This document shows positions 1 to 11,118 of a stretch of 64,000 nucleotides of DNA, piece after piece. The position numbers and the translations under genes are program-made. The notes beneath the pieces were generated by a model, which saw only the letters and a list, made by a program, of their open reading frames with translations, was not told the DNA's origin and made no database searches. Every line of letters starts with the position of its first letter. Position 1 is the stretch's first letter. Origin of the DNA: Campylobacter helveticus (GTDB lineage: Bacteria; Campylobacterota; Campylobacteria; Campylobacterales; Campylobacteraceae); assembly GCF_002080395.1 (NCBI RefSeq), contig NZ_CP020478.1:62001-126000 (forward strand), in the 5' to 3' direction.

Positions 1-79
1 TGAGCCATACAAAGGGAAGGGTGTGAAGTATTCTGATGAGCGTATTATCCGCAAAGCTGGTAAGACATCGAAGAAGTAA
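1..79 (+). CDS. rplF: Ribosomal protein L6, C-terminal end (partial)
   Basis: Twenty-five codons open from the window edge and end at TAA 77-79. The visible tail contains EPYKGKGVKY followed by a basic stretch ending KTSKK, the usual C-terminus of bacterial L6, a large-subunit protein near the peptidyl transferase and GTPase regions. It lies 9 bp upstream of rplR in the conserved spc ribosomal protein order, which supports the call; the start lies outside the window. Confidence 0.9.
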   Translation, partial: EPYKGKGVKYSDERIIRKAGKTSKK

Positions 80-88
80 GGATAGTAT

Positions 89-445
89 ATGAGAGCAAAT
101 GTATTAAAAAGAAAAATTAGTCTTAGAATTAAAAGAAAAAAAAGAATTAGAGCAAAAATTTCAGGTTGTGCTACTCTTCCTAGAATTTCGGTATTTAAGT
201 CTAACAGAACGCTATATATCCAAGCTATCGATGATGTAAAAAATGTAACTTTAGCTGCGGCCGATGGACACAAGTTAGGCATTAAGGCAAATAAAGAAGG
301 TGCAAAAAAAATCGGTGCAGAATTTGCAAAGACTCTTAAGGCACAAAAAATTGAAGAAGGTGTCTTTGATAGAAATGGCTATGTGTATCACGGAGTAATT
401 GCAGCCTTGGCAGAATCTTTGAGAGAAAATGGCATTAGGCTATAA
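89..445 (+). CDS. rplR: 50S ribosomal protein L18
   Basis: The 118-residue product matches L18, which binds 5S rRNA and helps dock it in the central protuberance of the large subunit. It has the strongly basic N-terminus (about residues 1-25), the [18 protein letters not shown] core and the [17 protein letters not shown] tail of the family. Length is normal. The start ATG follows an aaggatag ribosome-binding site, and the gene sits between rplF and rpsE in the standard spc order. Confidence 0.97.
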   Translation: MRANVLKRKISLRIKRKKRIRAKISGCATLPRISVFKSNRTLYIQAIDDVKNVTLAAADGHKLGIKANKEGAKKIGAEFAKTLKAQKIEEGVFDRNGYVYHGVIAALAESLRENGIRL

Positions 446-454
446 GGAGAGATG

Positions 455-898
455 ATGGAAAAGTACAATAGAGAAGAATTTGAAGAAGTAATTGTTGATA
501 TAGGTAGAGTTACAAAGGTTGTTAAGGGTGGTAGAAGATTTCGCTTTACAGCATTAGTTATAGTAGGTAATAGAAAAGGGCTTGTTGGTGTAGGATATGG
601 TAAAGCTAAAGAGGTCCCTGATGCTATTCGTAAAGCTGTCGATGATGCTTTTAAAAATATGGTCGAGGTTAAAACAAAGGGTTCTACCATCGCTCACGAT
701 GTTGAGGTGAAATATAATGCTAGTCGCATTTTACTTAAGCCTGCTAGTGAGGGAACGGGTGTTATAGCCGGTGGTTTTACGCGTCCTATCGTGGAGCTTG
801 CTGGGATTAAAGATATTTTAACTAAATCTTTAGGTTCAAATAATTCGGCAAATGTGGTTCGTGCGACTATTAAAGCCTTAACTATGTTAAAAGGATAA
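455..898 (+). CDS. rpsE: 30S ribosomal protein S5
   Basis: A 147-residue S5 protein, which acts in decoding accuracy and 30S assembly. The double-stranded RNA-binding N-terminal half contains [20 protein letters not shown] and the C-terminal half contains EGTGVIAGG and [14 protein letters not shown], both diagnostic. Two consecutive ATG codons exist (452 and 455). The second is preferred because it gives better spacing from the aaggaga site and the usual N-terminus [11 protein letters not shown]. Confidence 0.97.
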   Translation: MEKYNREEFEEVIVDIGRVTKVVKGGRRFRFTALVIVGNRKGLVGVGYGKAKEVPDAIRKAVDDAFKNMVEVKTKGSTIAHDVEVKYNASRILLKPASEGTGVIAGGFTRPIVELAGIKDILTKSLGSNNSANVVRATIKALTMLKG

Positions 899-901
899 AC
901 G

Positions 902-1294
902 ATGAATTTAACAAAAGCAGCAGGTTCAACAAGAAAGATTAAAAGAATAGGTCGTGGTCAAGGTAGTGGTATGGGTAAAACCTCTACAAAAGGTGGTAAA
1001 GGTCAAACCGCAAGAAAAGGTTATAACGAAAAAAGAGGCTTTGAGGGTGGGCAGCAGCCACTTCAAAGAAGATTGCCAAAAGTAGGTTTTACTTCTAAGG
1101 TTGAAAAACCTTATGTGATTAATGTCGAAAAAATTACGGCGATAAAAAATTTGAGTGAAATTACTTTTGAAAGCATTAAATCCGTGCATAAAATTTCAAA
1201 ATCTGTTTGCAAAATTAAATTAATAGGTGCAAGTGCAAAAGATTTGAAATCTAAAGTTAAAGATGAAAATATTAGTGTCAGCGGAATAAAATAA
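902..1294 (+). CDS. rplO: 50S ribosomal protein L15
   Basis: A 130-residue L15, a late-assembling large-subunit protein. The glycine/arginine-rich N-terminus ([21 protein letters not shown], then [20 protein letters not shown]) is typical. Its TAA stop shares one base with the secY ATG (TAATG), so the two are probably translationally coupled, as in other spc operons. Confidence 0.97.
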   Translation: MNLTKAAGSTRKIKRIGRGQGSGMGKTSTKGGKGQTARKGYNEKRGFEGGQQPLQRRLPKVGFTSKVEKPYVINVEKITAIKNLSEITFESIKSVHKISKSVCKIKLIGASAKDLKSKVKDENISVSGIK

Positions 1295-2559
1295 TGAATA
1301 GAGCATTGACGAATAAAATTTTAATTACATTAGCATTTTTATTTGCTTATAGGGTTCTGGCTTATGTGCCAGTTCCCGGCGTCAATGCTGATGTTATTGC
1401 GGAATTTTTTAATAATAATGAAAATAATGCTTTAGGCTTGTTTAATGTTTTTAGTGGCGGTGCAGCGGAGAGATTTTCTATTATTTCTTTGGGGATTATG
1501 CCTTACATTACTGCTTCAATTATTATGGAGCTTTTAGCAGCCACTTTTCCAAATATCGGCAAAATGAAAAAAGAACGCGATGGTATGCAAAAATATATGC
1601 AAATTATACGCTATGCGACTATATTTATCACTTTGGTGCAAAGTATAGGGGTGGCTATAGGTTTGCAAAGTTTGCACGGACGCGGAGGCTCTAGTGCAAT
1701 TATGATAGAGGATTTAAACACTTTCATTGCATTGTGTGCGGTTTCAATGTTGGCTGGAACTATGCTTTTAATGTGGCTTGGAGAGCAAATTACTCAAAGA
1801 GGTGTTGGAAATGGAATTTCTCTTATCATTTTTGCAGGTATCGTTTCCACTATTCCTTCGGCTATTTCAAACACTGTGGGGCAAATTAACTCTGGTGAGA
1901 TGAATTTTCTAACAGCTTGTGCGATTTTACTGCTTATTTTACTTACCATAGGTGTAATTATTTATGTGGAACTTGGGGAGCGTAGAATTCCTATTTCTTA
2001 CTCTCGTAAAGTTGTGATGCAAAATCAAAATAAACGCATTATGAATTACATCCCTATCAAGGTGAATTTAAGTGGTGTGATACCGCCTATTTTTGCAAGT
2101 GCGATTTTAATGTTTCCAGCGACCATTTTGCAGACTAGCACCAATCCTTACATTTTAGCGATTAATGATTTTATTAATCCAAATTCTTATGCGTTTCACA
2201 TTTTAACCTTTTTGTTTGTAGTGTTTTTTGCTTATTTTTATGCGAGTATAGTGTTTAACGCCAAAGATATTTCAGAGAATCTTAAAAAACAGGGTGGTTT
2301 TATACCGGGAATTCGTCCGGGTGAGGGAACGGCTTTATATCTTAACGAAGTTGCTTCAAGACTCACGCTTTCAGGCTCAATCTATCTTGCTTTAGTGGCA
2401 ACCTTACCTTGGGTTTTGGTAAAATTTATGGGTGTGCCGTTTAATTTTGGTGGCACTTCCGTTTTGATTGTCGTTCAAGTCGCTTTGGATACGATGAGAA
2501 AAATCGAGGCTCAAATTTATATGAGCAAATACCAAACTCTAAGTGCAGTAGGTCTTTAA
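1294..2559 (+). CDS. secY: Preprotein translocase subunit SecY
   Basis: The 421-residue, ten-segment membrane channel of the Sec translocon, which takes unfolded proteins across or into the inner membrane with SecE, SecG and SecA. Recognised by the plug/lateral gate stretch PYITASIIMELL, by GNGISLIIFAGI, by the cytoplasmic loop ELGERRIPISYSRKV, and by GFIPGIRPGEGTALYL. Length is normal. It overlaps rplO by one base and ends the ribosomal protein run; fmt follows after 45 bp. Confidence 0.98.
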   Translation: MNRALTNKILITLAFLFAYRVLAYVPVPGVNADVIAEFFNNNENNALGLFNVFSGGAAERFSIISLGIMPYITASIIMELLAATFPNIGKMKKERDGMQKYMQIIRYATIFITLVQSIGVAIGLQSLHGRGGSSAIMIEDLNTFIALCAVSMLAGTMLLMWLGEQITQRGVGNGISLIIFAGIVSTIPSAISNTVGQINSGEMNFLTACAILLLILLTIGVIIYVELGERRIPISYSRKVVMQNQNKRIMNYIPIKVNLSGVIPPIFASAILMFPATILQTSTNPYILAINDFINPNSYAFHILTFLFVVFFAYFYASIVFNAKDISENLKKQGGFIPGIRPGEGTALYLNEVASRLTLSGSIYLALVATLPWVLVKFMGVPFNFGGTSVLIVVQVALDTMRKIEAQIYMSKYQTLSAVGL

Positions 2560-2576
2560 GCCCTCTCAAAGGGCTT
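2558..2576 (+). terminator. Hairpin at the secY stop, weak terminator candidate
   Basis: AAGCCCT (2558-2564) and AGGGCTT (2570-2576) form a perfect 7-bp stem with a 5-base loop, and the left arm includes the secY stop codon. No T run follows (ctccc), so it may be an attenuator or an mRNA-stabilising hairpin, not a full terminator. Confidence 0.45.
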
Positions 2577-2604
2577 CTCCCATAAATTTTTGAAAAGGTT
2601 TTGT

Positions 2605-3513
2605 ATGAAAAAGCTTGTATTTATGGGAACTCCAGCTTATGCAACTCTTATTTTACAAGAACTCTTAAAGCATTTTGAAGTTTTAGCACTTTTTACTCAG
2701 CCAGATAAGACTGTGGGAAGAAAACAAATTTTAAGCCCAAGTCATACTAAGGCTTTTTTACAGCAAAATGTTCCAAAAATTCCCATTTTTACGCCCAAGA
2801 GCTTAAAAGATGAGGAAGCGTTTGAAAATTTGAAGGGCTTAAAACCCGACTTTATAGTTGTGGCAGCTTATGGGAAAATTTTGCCACAAAGCATTTTGGA
2901 TTTAGCGCCTTGCATTAATCTTCACGCTTCGATTTTGCCCAAATATCGCGGCGCTAGCCCTATTCAAAGTGCGATTTTAAACGGCGATGAGACAAGCGGG
3001 GTTTGTTCTATGCTTATGGATGCTGGACTTGACACGGGTGCGATTTTACAAAGTGTGGAGTGTGATATAAAGGGTAAAAAAGCTAGTGAAGTTTTTGAGC
3101 TTTTTGGAGCTTTGGCGGCTTCCTTAGCGGTAGAAACTTTGCAAAATTTTTCTAAAATTATTCCGCAAAAACAAGATGAAAGCGGGGTAAGTATTTGCAA
3201 AAAAATTAAAAAAGAAGATGGCATGGTGGATTTGACAGATGCAAAAAAGCTTTATCAAAAATTTTTAGCTTTTCATCCTTGGCCTGGAATTTTTTTAGAA
3301 AATGGCTTGAAATTTTTAGATATAGAGCTTTATGATGAAAAAGAAAATGATAAAAAAGGTGTTATTTTATCTTTAGAAAAAGAAAGTTTTTTGTTGAGTT
3401 GTAAAAAAGGCACTTTGAGGATTAAAATTTTGCAAGAAAGTGGAAAAAAGCCACTTGATGGACGCACTTTTTTGAATGGGAAAAGGTTGAAGAGTGCAGA
3501 TTGTTTATGTTGA
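2605..3513 (+). CDS. fmt: Methionyl-tRNA formyltransferase
   Basis: The 302-residue enzyme formylates Met-tRNAfMet with 10-formyl-tetrahydrofolate for initiation. The N-terminal formyltransferase domain starts KKLVFMGTP. It carries the catalytic set N105 and H107 (INLHASILPKYRG) and D143 (GLDTG), followed by a smaller C-terminal domain. A TTG at 2590 in the same frame would add five residues, but ATG 2605 has the gaaaagg site at the right spacing and the normal family N-terminus. Its end overlaps birA by 20 bp. Confidence 0.96.
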   Translation: MKKLVFMGTPAYATLILQELLKHFEVLALFTQPDKTVGRKQILSPSHTKAFLQQNVPKIPIFTPKSLKDEEAFENLKGLKPDFIVVAAYGKILPQSILDLAPCINLHASILPKYRGASPIQSAILNGDETSGVCSMLMDAGLDTGAILQSVECDIKGKKASEVFELFGALAASLAVETLQNFSKIIPQKQDESGVSICKKIKKEDGMVDLTDAKKLYQKFLAFHPWPGIFLENGLKFLDIELYDEKENDKKGVILSLEKESFLLSCKKGTLRIKILQESGKKPLDGRTFLNGKRLKSADCLC

Positions 3514-4129
3514 AAAACTTGATTCAACTCAACTTTTTTTGTGTGAGCAAATAAGAACTGGTAAAATTACGAAAAATACGACGATTTGCGCTTTAGAGCA
3601 AACTTGTGGTATAGGGAGTAGGGATAATGCTTGGACAAGTTCTAAGGGGAATTTACATTTTTCTTTTTGCATAAAGGAAAAAGATTTGCCTAGCGATTTA
3701 CCTTTGGCTTCTGTTAGTATTTATTTTGCTTACCTTATGAAAGAGTTTTTGGCACAAAGAGGCTCAAGTATCTGGCTTAAGTGGTCAAATGATTTGTATT
3801 TAGAGGATAAAAAAGTCGGTGGAGTGATGAGTACTAAGATAGGCGAATTTATAGTGTGCGGTATAGGACTTAATCTTAAATTTGCTCCACAAAATGCCGC
3901 TTTATGCGATGTAAAAATAGATATTGAAGAATTGATTGAGGGTTTTTTGAAAGTTTTGGAAAAAAATTTTTTATGGAAGCGTATTTTTAGTAAGTATGTG
4001 TTAGAATTTGAGAAATCAAAAAAATTTAGTGTCCATTATGAAGGTAAGCTTTACGCATTAAAAGATGCCTTTTTATACGAAGATGGATCGATATTATTAG
4101 CAAATAAAAGGGTATATAGTTTAAGATGA
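3494..4129 (+). CDS. birA: Biotin-[acetyl-CoA-carboxylase] ligase, short form without repressor domain
   Basis: A 211-residue biotin protein ligase that attaches biotin to the carboxyl carrier protein. The catalytic core shows GSRDNAWTSSKGNLHFS (biotin-AMP loop, a variant of the usual GRGRxxxxW) and WLKWSNDLYLEDKKVGG. There is no N-terminal HTH, so it should not act as a DNA-binding repressor. Start is GTG 3494 inside the end of fmt; the stop overlaps the ATG of parA by four bases (ATGA), so fmt-birA-parA-parB read as one operon. Confidence 0.93.
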   Translation: MQIVYVEKLDSTQLFLCEQIRTGKITKNTTICALEQTCGIGSRDNAWTSSKGNLHFSFCIKEKDLPSDLPLASVSIYFAYLMKEFLAQRGSSIWLKWSNDLYLEDKKVGGVMSTKIGEFIVCGIGLNLKFAPQNAALCDVKIDIEELIEGFLKVLEKNFLWKRIFSKYVLEFEKSKKFSVHYEGKLYALKDAFLYEDGSILLANKRVYSLR

Positions 4130-4911
4130 GCGAAGTTATCACAATAGCAAATCAAAAGGGCGGTGTAGGCAAAACTACCACAGCAGTGAATTTAGCAGCT
4201 TCTTTGGCGGTAGCGGAAAAGAAAGTGCTTTTAATCGATGTAGATCCCCAAGCGAACGCGACGACAGGACTTGGTTTTAATAGAAATAATTATGAATATA
4301 ACATTTATCATGTTTTTATAGGCAGAAAAAAGCTTAGTGATATTATTTTAAAAACAGAACTTCCACAGCTTCATTTAGCCCCCTCAAATATAGGGCTTGT
4401 TGGCATAGAGCAAGAGATGGCAAAAGATGAGGGTAATGAAAAGAAAATGATACTTAAGAGGCAGCTTGAGGAGGTGGTGGATAAGTATGATTTTATTATT
4501 ATAGATTCTCCTCCAGCACTTGGTAACATTACCATCAACGCTTTTGCTGCAAGTGATAGCGTTATCATACCTATACAATGTGAATTTTACGCACTTGAAG
4601 GTGTGGCTATGGTATTAAATACCATTAAAATTATCAAAAAGACTATCAATTCAAAGCTTAAGGTTCGAGGCTTTTTGCCAACTATGTATAGTTCGCAAAA
4701 TAATCTTTCTAAAGATGTTGTGGAGGATTTGAAGCAAAATTTTAAAAAGCAACTTTTTATGGCAAAGAGTAGCGAGGAAGAGTTTATTGTAATTCCTCGA
4801 AATGTTAAACTTGCTGAAAGTCCAAGTTTTGGTAAGCCTATTATACTTTACGATATTAAATCGCCGGGTTCCTTAGCATATCAAAATTTGGCTTATTGTA
4901 TTTTAGGATAA
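4126..4911 (+). CDS. parA: Chromosome-partitioning ATPase ParA/Soj
   Basis: A 261-residue deviant Walker ATPase that drives chromosome origin segregation with ParB. The P-loop KGGVGKTT is at residues 11-18, the Walker A' region is LLIDVDPQANATTGLG and the switch region IIIDSPPALG. Length is typical of a chromosomal Soj without an extra DNA-binding domain. It is coupled to parB five bases downstream. It is distinct from the shorter plasmid ParA at 45207-45830. Confidence 0.96.
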   Translation: MSEVITIANQKGGVGKTTTAVNLAASLAVAEKKVLLIDVDPQANATTGLGFNRNNYEYNIYHVFIGRKKLSDIILKTELPQLHLAPSNIGLVGIEQEMAKDEGNEKKMILKRQLEEVVDKYDFIIIDSPPALGNITINAFAASDSVIIPIQCEFYALEGVAMVLNTIKIIKKTINSKLKVRGFLPTMYSSQNNLSKDVVEDLKQNFKKQLFMAKSSEEEFIVIPRNVKLAESPSFGKPIILYDIKSPGSLAYQNLAYCILG

Positions 4912-4915
4912 ATTG

Positions 4916-5755
4916 ATGGGTTTAAATAAAGATAAAGGTTTAAGTAGGCTCATTGGTGATATGGACGAGGTTTATAGCAGGGAATTAGGGCTTGATAAAA
5001 ATCAAGTCAATGAAATTCCTTTAACCAAGATAGACCTTAACCCTTACCAACCCAGAAAGCATTTTGATGAGGAAGCCTTAAAAGAACTTGCAAATTCTAT
5101 CGAAGAATATGGACTTATACAGCCTATTATCGTGCTTAAAAAAGGCGAACGCTATGTTTTAGTAGCGGGCGAGAGAAGACTTAGGGCAAGTAAAATTTTA
5201 GGACTTAAGACTATTTTGGCTTTTGTTGCTGACGCTGAAGAAAAAAGGCTTAGAGAACTTGCTTTAATAGAAAATATCCAAAGGGAAAATTTAAATCCTA
5301 TCGAGTTGGCACATTCTTATAAAAGTCTTATTGATGAGCATCAAATCACGCAGGAAAATTTAGCCTCTATCATACATAAAAGTCGCACACAGATTACAAA
5401 CACTTTAAGACTTTTAAATTTAGATGAAACGACGCAAAAATTGATTGCTGAGGGTAAAATTTCACAAGGACACGCTAAGATTTTGGTTGGGCTTAAGAAA
5501 GAAGACGAGAAAACTATGGTTGATAGTATCATAGGGCAAAAACTGAGCGTTAGAGATACGGAAAAGATTGTTCAAAATTTAAAAAATAAAAAAGCAAAAA
5601 ACGAAAATTTTTCTTTTGAATTTGATAGGGAAGTGCAGGAAATTAAAAGAATTTTAAATGGATATGGTTTAAAGTGTGAGAGTAAAAGAGAAAAACTAAC
5701 AATATATTTAACAAACAAAGATAAAATTAAAAAATTATTTGAAATTCTGGCTTAA
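4916..5755 (+). CDS. parB: Chromosome-partitioning protein ParB
   Basis: A 279-residue CTP-dependent DNA clamp that loads at parS. The ParB/Srx N-domain holds LNPYQPRKHFDEEALKELA and the CTP-binding GERRLRA. A central HTH (QENLASIIHKSRTQITNTLRLL) and a short C-terminal dimerisation domain follow. An in-frame TTG (4913) directly precedes ATG 4916; the ATG is preferred because of the agga site seven bases upstream. No full parS site was found in the window by eye. Confidence 0.96.
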   Translation: MGLNKDKGLSRLIGDMDEVYSRELGLDKNQVNEIPLTKIDLNPYQPRKHFDEEALKELANSIEEYGLIQPIIVLKKGERYVLVAGERRLRASKILGLKTILAFVADAEEKRLRELALIENIQRENLNPIELAHSYKSLIDEHQITQENLASIIHKSRTQITNTLRLLNLDETTQKLIAEGKISQGHAKILVGLKKEDEKTMVDSIIGQKLSVRDTEKIVQNLKNKKAKNENFSFEFDREVQEIKRILNGYGLKCESKREKLTIYLTNKDKIKKLFEILA

Positions 5756-5771
5756 AATTTGAAAAAATTTA

Positions 5772-5790
5772 GTTTGTTTTTGGATACAAT
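5772..5790 (+). promoter_or_regulatory. Promoter for the ATP synthase operon
   Basis: tttgtttttggaTACAAT: a T-rich stretch followed by an extended -10 box (TACAAT, 5785-5790), the common epsilonproteobacterial vegetative promoter form. It lies 30 bp before atpF' in the 64-bp gap after parB, the only gap before the atp genes. Confidence 0.6.
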
Positions 5791-5819
5791 TTTAAGATTT
5801 TTGTAATTAAAGGAAGATG

Positions 5820-6245
5820 ATGTTTTCGGATATGCATATTTCGGTAATGTTAGCTACTATGGCGATATTTTTAGCTATGGTTGTGATTTTAAATACTATG
5901 CTATATAAGCCTTTGTTAAAATTTATTGATGAGAGAAATAGTTCTATTAAAAATGATGAAAATAAGGTTAAGGAAAATTCTCAAGAAATGCTAGGGGCGA
6001 ATGATGAAGTGGAAAAAATTCATCAAAGCACAAAAGATGAGATTTATAAGATTAAACAAAGTGCGATAAATCAAGCCAAAGAAGAAGCACAGCTTGCTGT
6101 CCAAGTAAAGAAAGAAGAACTTGAGCGTAAAATGATGGGTTTTTATACTGAGCTTACTATGCAGAAAGAAGAATTAAGACAAATTTTATCAAAAAACTTA
6201 CCAGAGTATAAACAAATTTTAGAAAATAATATTAAGAAGATTTAA
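5820..6245 (+). CDS. atpF': F0F1 ATP synthase subunit B'
   Basis: A 141-residue peripheral-stalk subunit: one N-terminal membrane segment (about residues 5-25, LATMAIFLAMVVILNTMLY) followed by a long charged coiled coil. It pairs with AtpF to form a b/b' heterodimer, as in other epsilonproteobacteria and cyanobacteria. ATG 5817 and ATG 5820 are both possible; the second is preferred because the aaggaa site is otherwise only two bases away. Confidence 0.93.
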   Translation: MFSDMHISVMLATMAIFLAMVVILNTMLYKPLLKFIDERNSSIKNDENKVKENSQEMLGANDEVEKIHQSTKDEIYKIKQSAINQAKEEAQLAVQVKKEELERKMMGFYTELTMQKEELRQILSKNLPEYKQILENNIKKI

Positions 6246-6253
6246 GGAGAGTG

Positions 6254-6766
6254 ATGAAAAGGCTAATTTGTTTTATTTGTTTGTTGCCATTAAGTGTAGT
6301 CGCTGCACCAAGTGGGGGTGGAGATTATGATATTGTGCCTAGGGCTGTGAATTTTGTCATTTTTGTGGCGATACTTTATTATTTATTAGCTAATCCCGTA
6401 AAGCATTTTTATAAGAGTCGCATTTTAAAAATTTCATCTAGATTGGATGAAATTCAAAAAAAATTACTTGAAAGCAAATCTAAAAAACTTGATATGATGA
6501 AGAAACTAGAAGAGGCAAAAGCCAATGCCGCCGAAGCTTTGGTAACAGCTAAGAAAGAAGCTGAAATCTTAGCAAATAAGATTAAGGAAGAGACACGAGA
6601 GGAATTGGCTCTTTTAGATAGGCATTTTGAGGAACAAAAAGAATTTGAGTTGAGAAAAATGGAAAAAGAAGTTGTTTCTCAAATTTTAGCGGAACTTTTT
6701 GGTAGTAAAGGCTCAAGTCTTGAACAAAAAGAAATCGTTAGTATTATGATGAAAAAGGCTTCTTGA
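6254..6766 (+). CDS. atpF: F0F1 ATP synthase subunit B
   Basis: A 170-residue b subunit of the peripheral stalk. Unlike the enterobacterial protein it begins with a signal-peptide-like stretch (KRLICFICLLPLSVVA), then a second hydrophobic segment near residues 28-45 and a long charged coiled coil. ATG 6254 is preferred over GTG 6251 given the aaggag site. Its TGA stop overlaps the atpH ATG (TGATG). Confidence 0.93.
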   Translation: MKRLICFICLLPLSVVAAPSGGGDYDIVPRAVNFVIFVAILYYLLANPVKHFYKSRILKISSRLDEIQKKLLESKSKKLDMMKKLEEAKANAAEALVTAKKEAEILANKIKEETREELALLDRHFEEQKEFELRKMEKEVVSQILAELFGSKGSSLEQKEIVSIMMKKAS

Positions 6767-7284
6767 TGGATATGGTAGCAAAAAAGTATGCTAAAGCGAT
6801 TGCTTTAAGAGCGGATGCTGGGGAATTTTATGAAAATTTACGCCTTTTAATTTCGGCTTTTACTTTATCTAAATTTAGAATTATAGTCGAATCTGCAGAG
6901 GTTAAAAAAGAAAGAAAGTTGGAATTAATCCAATCTTTTTTTGAAAAACTTAGCCCAAGCTTTAATAATTTTCTTAGAATTTTAGTGGAAAATTCAAGGC
7001 TTTCTTTCGTGCCACAAATAGTCGAAGAGCTTGAAAGACAAAATGCTTTCAAGGAAAATATATTTTTGGGCGTAGTTTATGTAAGCGAAAAATTAGACGA
7101 TGAAAGCTTAAGGGAGCTTGAGGCTAGGCTTAGTGCGAAGTTTAATGTTAAAGTTAAATTGCGTATGCAAATCGCACAAATTGATGGAGTGAAAATTGCG
7201 TTGGAGGAGCTAGGATACGAGCTTTCTTTTTCTATGAAAACTTTGCAAAATAAATTAAGCGAGTTTATACTCAAAACTATTTAA
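6766..7284 (+). CDS. atpH: F0F1 ATP synthase subunit delta
   Basis: A 172-residue delta (OSCP) subunit linking the peripheral stalk to the alpha3-beta3 head. The N-terminal helical domain begins MDMVAKKYAKAIALRA and the C-terminal part has the conserved IDGVKIALEELGYELSFS stretch near the end. Start ATG 6766 overlaps the atpF stop; ATG 6772 is also possible. Confidence 0.93.
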   Translation: MDMVAKKYAKAIALRADAGEFYENLRLLISAFTLSKFRIIVESAEVKKERKLELIQSFFEKLSPSFNNFLRILVENSRLSFVPQIVEELERQNAFKENIFLGVVYVSEKLDDESLRELEARLSAKFNVKVKLRMQIAQIDGVKIALEELGYELSFSMKTLQNKLSEFILKTI

Positions 7285-7295
7285 GGAGAATATGA

Positions 7296-8801
7296 ATGAA
7301 ATTTAAAGCTGATGAAATCAGTTCTATCATTAAAGAAAGAATAGAGAATTTTGATTTAAATTTAGAAATTGAAGAAACGGGTAAGATTATATCCATTGCC
7401 GATGGTGTAGCTAAGGTTTATGGTCTTAAGAACATTATGGCTGGAGAAATGGTTGAATTTGAAAATGGCGAAAAGGGTATGGCGCTCAATCTTGAAGAAA
7501 GTAGCGTTGGTATAGTTGTTTTGGGAAAAGGCGATGGGCTTAAGGAAGGTGATTCTGTTAAAAGACTTAAAAAACTTCTTAAAGTTCCTGTTGGCGAAGC
7601 TTTGGTCGGTCGCGTGGTAAATGCATTAGGTGAGCCAATCGATGCAAAAGGACCTATTAATACAAGTGAATTTCGTTTTGTTGAAGAAAAAGCCAAGGGC
7701 ATTATGGCGAGAAAAAGTGTGCATGAACCCTTACATACTGGTATTAAGGCGATTGACGCACTTGTTCCTATCGGTAGGGGACAGAGGGAACTTATTATAG
7801 GTGATAGACAAACGGGTAAAACAACTGTTGCTATCGATACAATCATCTCTCAAAGAGGGCAGGGGGTAATTTGTATTTATGTTGCCATAGGACAGAAGCA
7901 AAGCACGGTTGCTCAAGTGGTAAAAAGACTTGAAGAGCACGGTGCTATGGAATATACCATAGTCGTAAATGCTGGCGCTTCAGATTCTGCTGCTTTGCAG
8001 TATTTAGCACCTTATTCTGGTGTAACTATGGGAGAGTATTTTAGAGATAGCTCAAGACACGCTTTGATTGTTTATGATGATTTAAGTAAGCATGCGGTGG
8101 CATATCGCGAGATGTCTTTGATTTTACGCCGTCCTCCCGGTCGTGAGGCTTATCCTGGTGATGTTTTTTATCTTCATTCAAGGCTTTTAGAAAGAGCTTC
8201 TAAATTGAATGATGAGCTTGGTGCTGGAAGTTTAACGGCTTTGCCTATCATAGAAACTCAAGCGGGTGATGTTTCGGCATATATTCCAACCAATGTTATT
8301 TCCATTACGGATGGACAAATTTTCTTAGAAACAGATTTGTTTAATTCAGGGATTCGTCCAGCGATTAATGTGGGATTATCTGTTTCTCGTGTGGGTGGAG
8401 CAGCACAGATTAAAGCTACCAAGCAAGTTTCTGGGACTTTAAGGCTTGATTTGGCGCAGTATAGGGAGCTTCAAGCTTTCGCTCAGTTTGCAAGTGATTT
8501 AGATGAAGCAAGTCGTAAGCAATTAGAACGCGGACAAAGAATGGTCGAGCTTTTAAAGCAACCGCCTTATTCGCCTTTATCTGTGGAAAAGCAAGTTGTG
8601 CTTATATTTGCAGGAACAAGAGGATTTTTAGATGATGTGGCGGTAAGCAAAATTAGAGAATTTGAAGATGGTATTTATCCTTTTGTTGAGGCGAAATATC
8701 CAGATCTTTTCGAGCAGATTTGCACCAAGAAGGCTTTAGATAAAGATTTAGAGGATAAATTAGCTAAGGCTATTGAAGAATTTAAAGCAAATCACTTGTA
8801 A
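7296..8801 (+). CDS. atpA: F0F1 ATP synthase subunit alpha
   Basis: A 501-residue non-catalytic nucleotide-binding subunit of F1. The P-loop GDRQTGKT is near residues 169-176, and the arginine-finger region ([18 protein letters not shown]) is present. Length and domain order (beta barrel, nucleotide domain, helical C-terminus) are normal. An aaggag site precedes the ATG. Confidence 0.98.
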   Translation: MKFKADEISSIIKERIENFDLNLEIEETGKIISIADGVAKVYGLKNIMAGEMVEFENGEKGMALNLEESSVGIVVLGKGDGLKEGDSVKRLKKLLKVPVGEALVGRVVNALGEPIDAKGPINTSEFRFVEEKAKGIMARKSVHEPLHTGIKAIDALVPIGRGQRELIIGDRQTGKTTVAIDTIISQRGQGVICIYVAIGQKQSTVAQVVKRLEEHGAMEYTIVVNAGASDSAALQYLAPYSGVTMGEYFRDSSRHALIVYDDLSKHAVAYREMSLILRRPPGREAYPGDVFYLHSRLLERASKLNDELGAGSLTALPIIETQAGDVSAYIPTNVISITDGQIFLETDLFNSGIRPAINVGLSVSRVGGAAQIKATKQVSGTLRLDLAQYRELQAFAQFASDLDEASRKQLERGQRMVELLKQPPYSPLSVEKQVVLIFAGTRGFLDDVAVSKIREFEDGIYPFVEAKYPDLFEQICTKKALDKDLEDKLAKAIEEFKANHL

Positions 8802-8810
8802 GGTTCTTTT

Positions 8811-9698
8811 ATGTCTAATCTTAAAGAAATTAAAAGAAAGATAAAAAGCGTTCATAATACGCAGAAAACAACTAATGCGATGAAGCTTGTTTCTACTGCG
8901 AAACTTAAAAAAGCAGAAGAGGCGGCTAAAAGATCTAAGATTTATGCGCAAAAAATTGATGAAATGCTTAATGAAATTTCTTTCCAAATTCACAAAGCAA
9001 ATCAGGATGAAAAGGATATTCAGTTAAGCTGTTTTCAAAAAAGAGAAAAATTTAAAAATGTAGATATTATCTTTATTACTGCAGATAAAGGGCTTTGTGG
9101 TGGCTTTAATATTAAGACAATTAAAGCTGTAGATGAGCTTTTGGAAAATTATGAAAAGCAAAATATTGCCGTGAGATTAAGAGCTATAGGAAAAACTGGG
9201 ATAGAGTATTTTAATTTTCAAAAAAGAACGCTCTTAGAAAAGCATTTTCATCTTAGTTCAAGCCCTGACTATGAGAAGGCTTGTGAAGTGATAAGTGCTG
9301 CTGTTGAGGATTATTTAAGCGGTGCAACGGATGCAATTATTTTAGTTCATAATGGCTATAAAAATATGATTACACAAGAGCTTAAAATTAGCCATCTTAT
9401 CCCGGTAGAGCCTAAAGCTATAGATGAAAAATCTGCAACTTCGCTTTTGGAATTTGAACCAGAAGAAAGAGAGCTTTTGGAAGAGTTGATGAAAACATAT
9501 TTTGAATACAATATGTATTATGCTTTAATTGATTCTTTGGCAGCAGAGCATAGCGCTAGAATGCAGGCTATGGATAATGCTACAAATAATGCTAAGGCAA
9601 GGGTAAGGCAGCTAAATTTGGCTTATAACAAAGCAAGACAAGAATCTATCACCACCGAATTGATTGAAATTATCAGTGGTGTTGAATCAATGAAATAA
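8811..9698 (+). CDS. atpG: F0F1 ATP synthase subunit gamma
   Basis: A 295-residue central rotor shaft. The N-terminal helix ([20 protein letters not shown]) and the C-terminal helix ([19 protein letters not shown]) that form the coiled-coil shaft are both diagnostic. GLCGGFN begins the Rossmann-like middle domain. It lies between atpA and atpD, as expected. Confidence 0.97.
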   Translation: MSNLKEIKRKIKSVHNTQKTTNAMKLVSTAKLKKAEEAAKRSKIYAQKIDEMLNEISFQIHKANQDEKDIQLSCFQKREKFKNVDIIFITADKGLCGGFNIKTIKAVDELLENYEKQNIAVRLRAIGKTGIEYFNFQKRTLLEKHFHLSSSPDYEKACEVISAAVEDYLSGATDAIILVHNGYKNMITQELKISHLIPVEPKAIDEKSATSLLEFEPEERELLEELMKTYFEYNMYYALIDSLAAEHSARMQAMDNATNNAKARVRQLNLAYNKARQESITTELIEIISGVESMK

Positions 9699-9709
9699 GT
9701 AAATTTTAA

Positions 9710-11116
<1,407 letters not shown>

Positions 11117-11118
11117 AG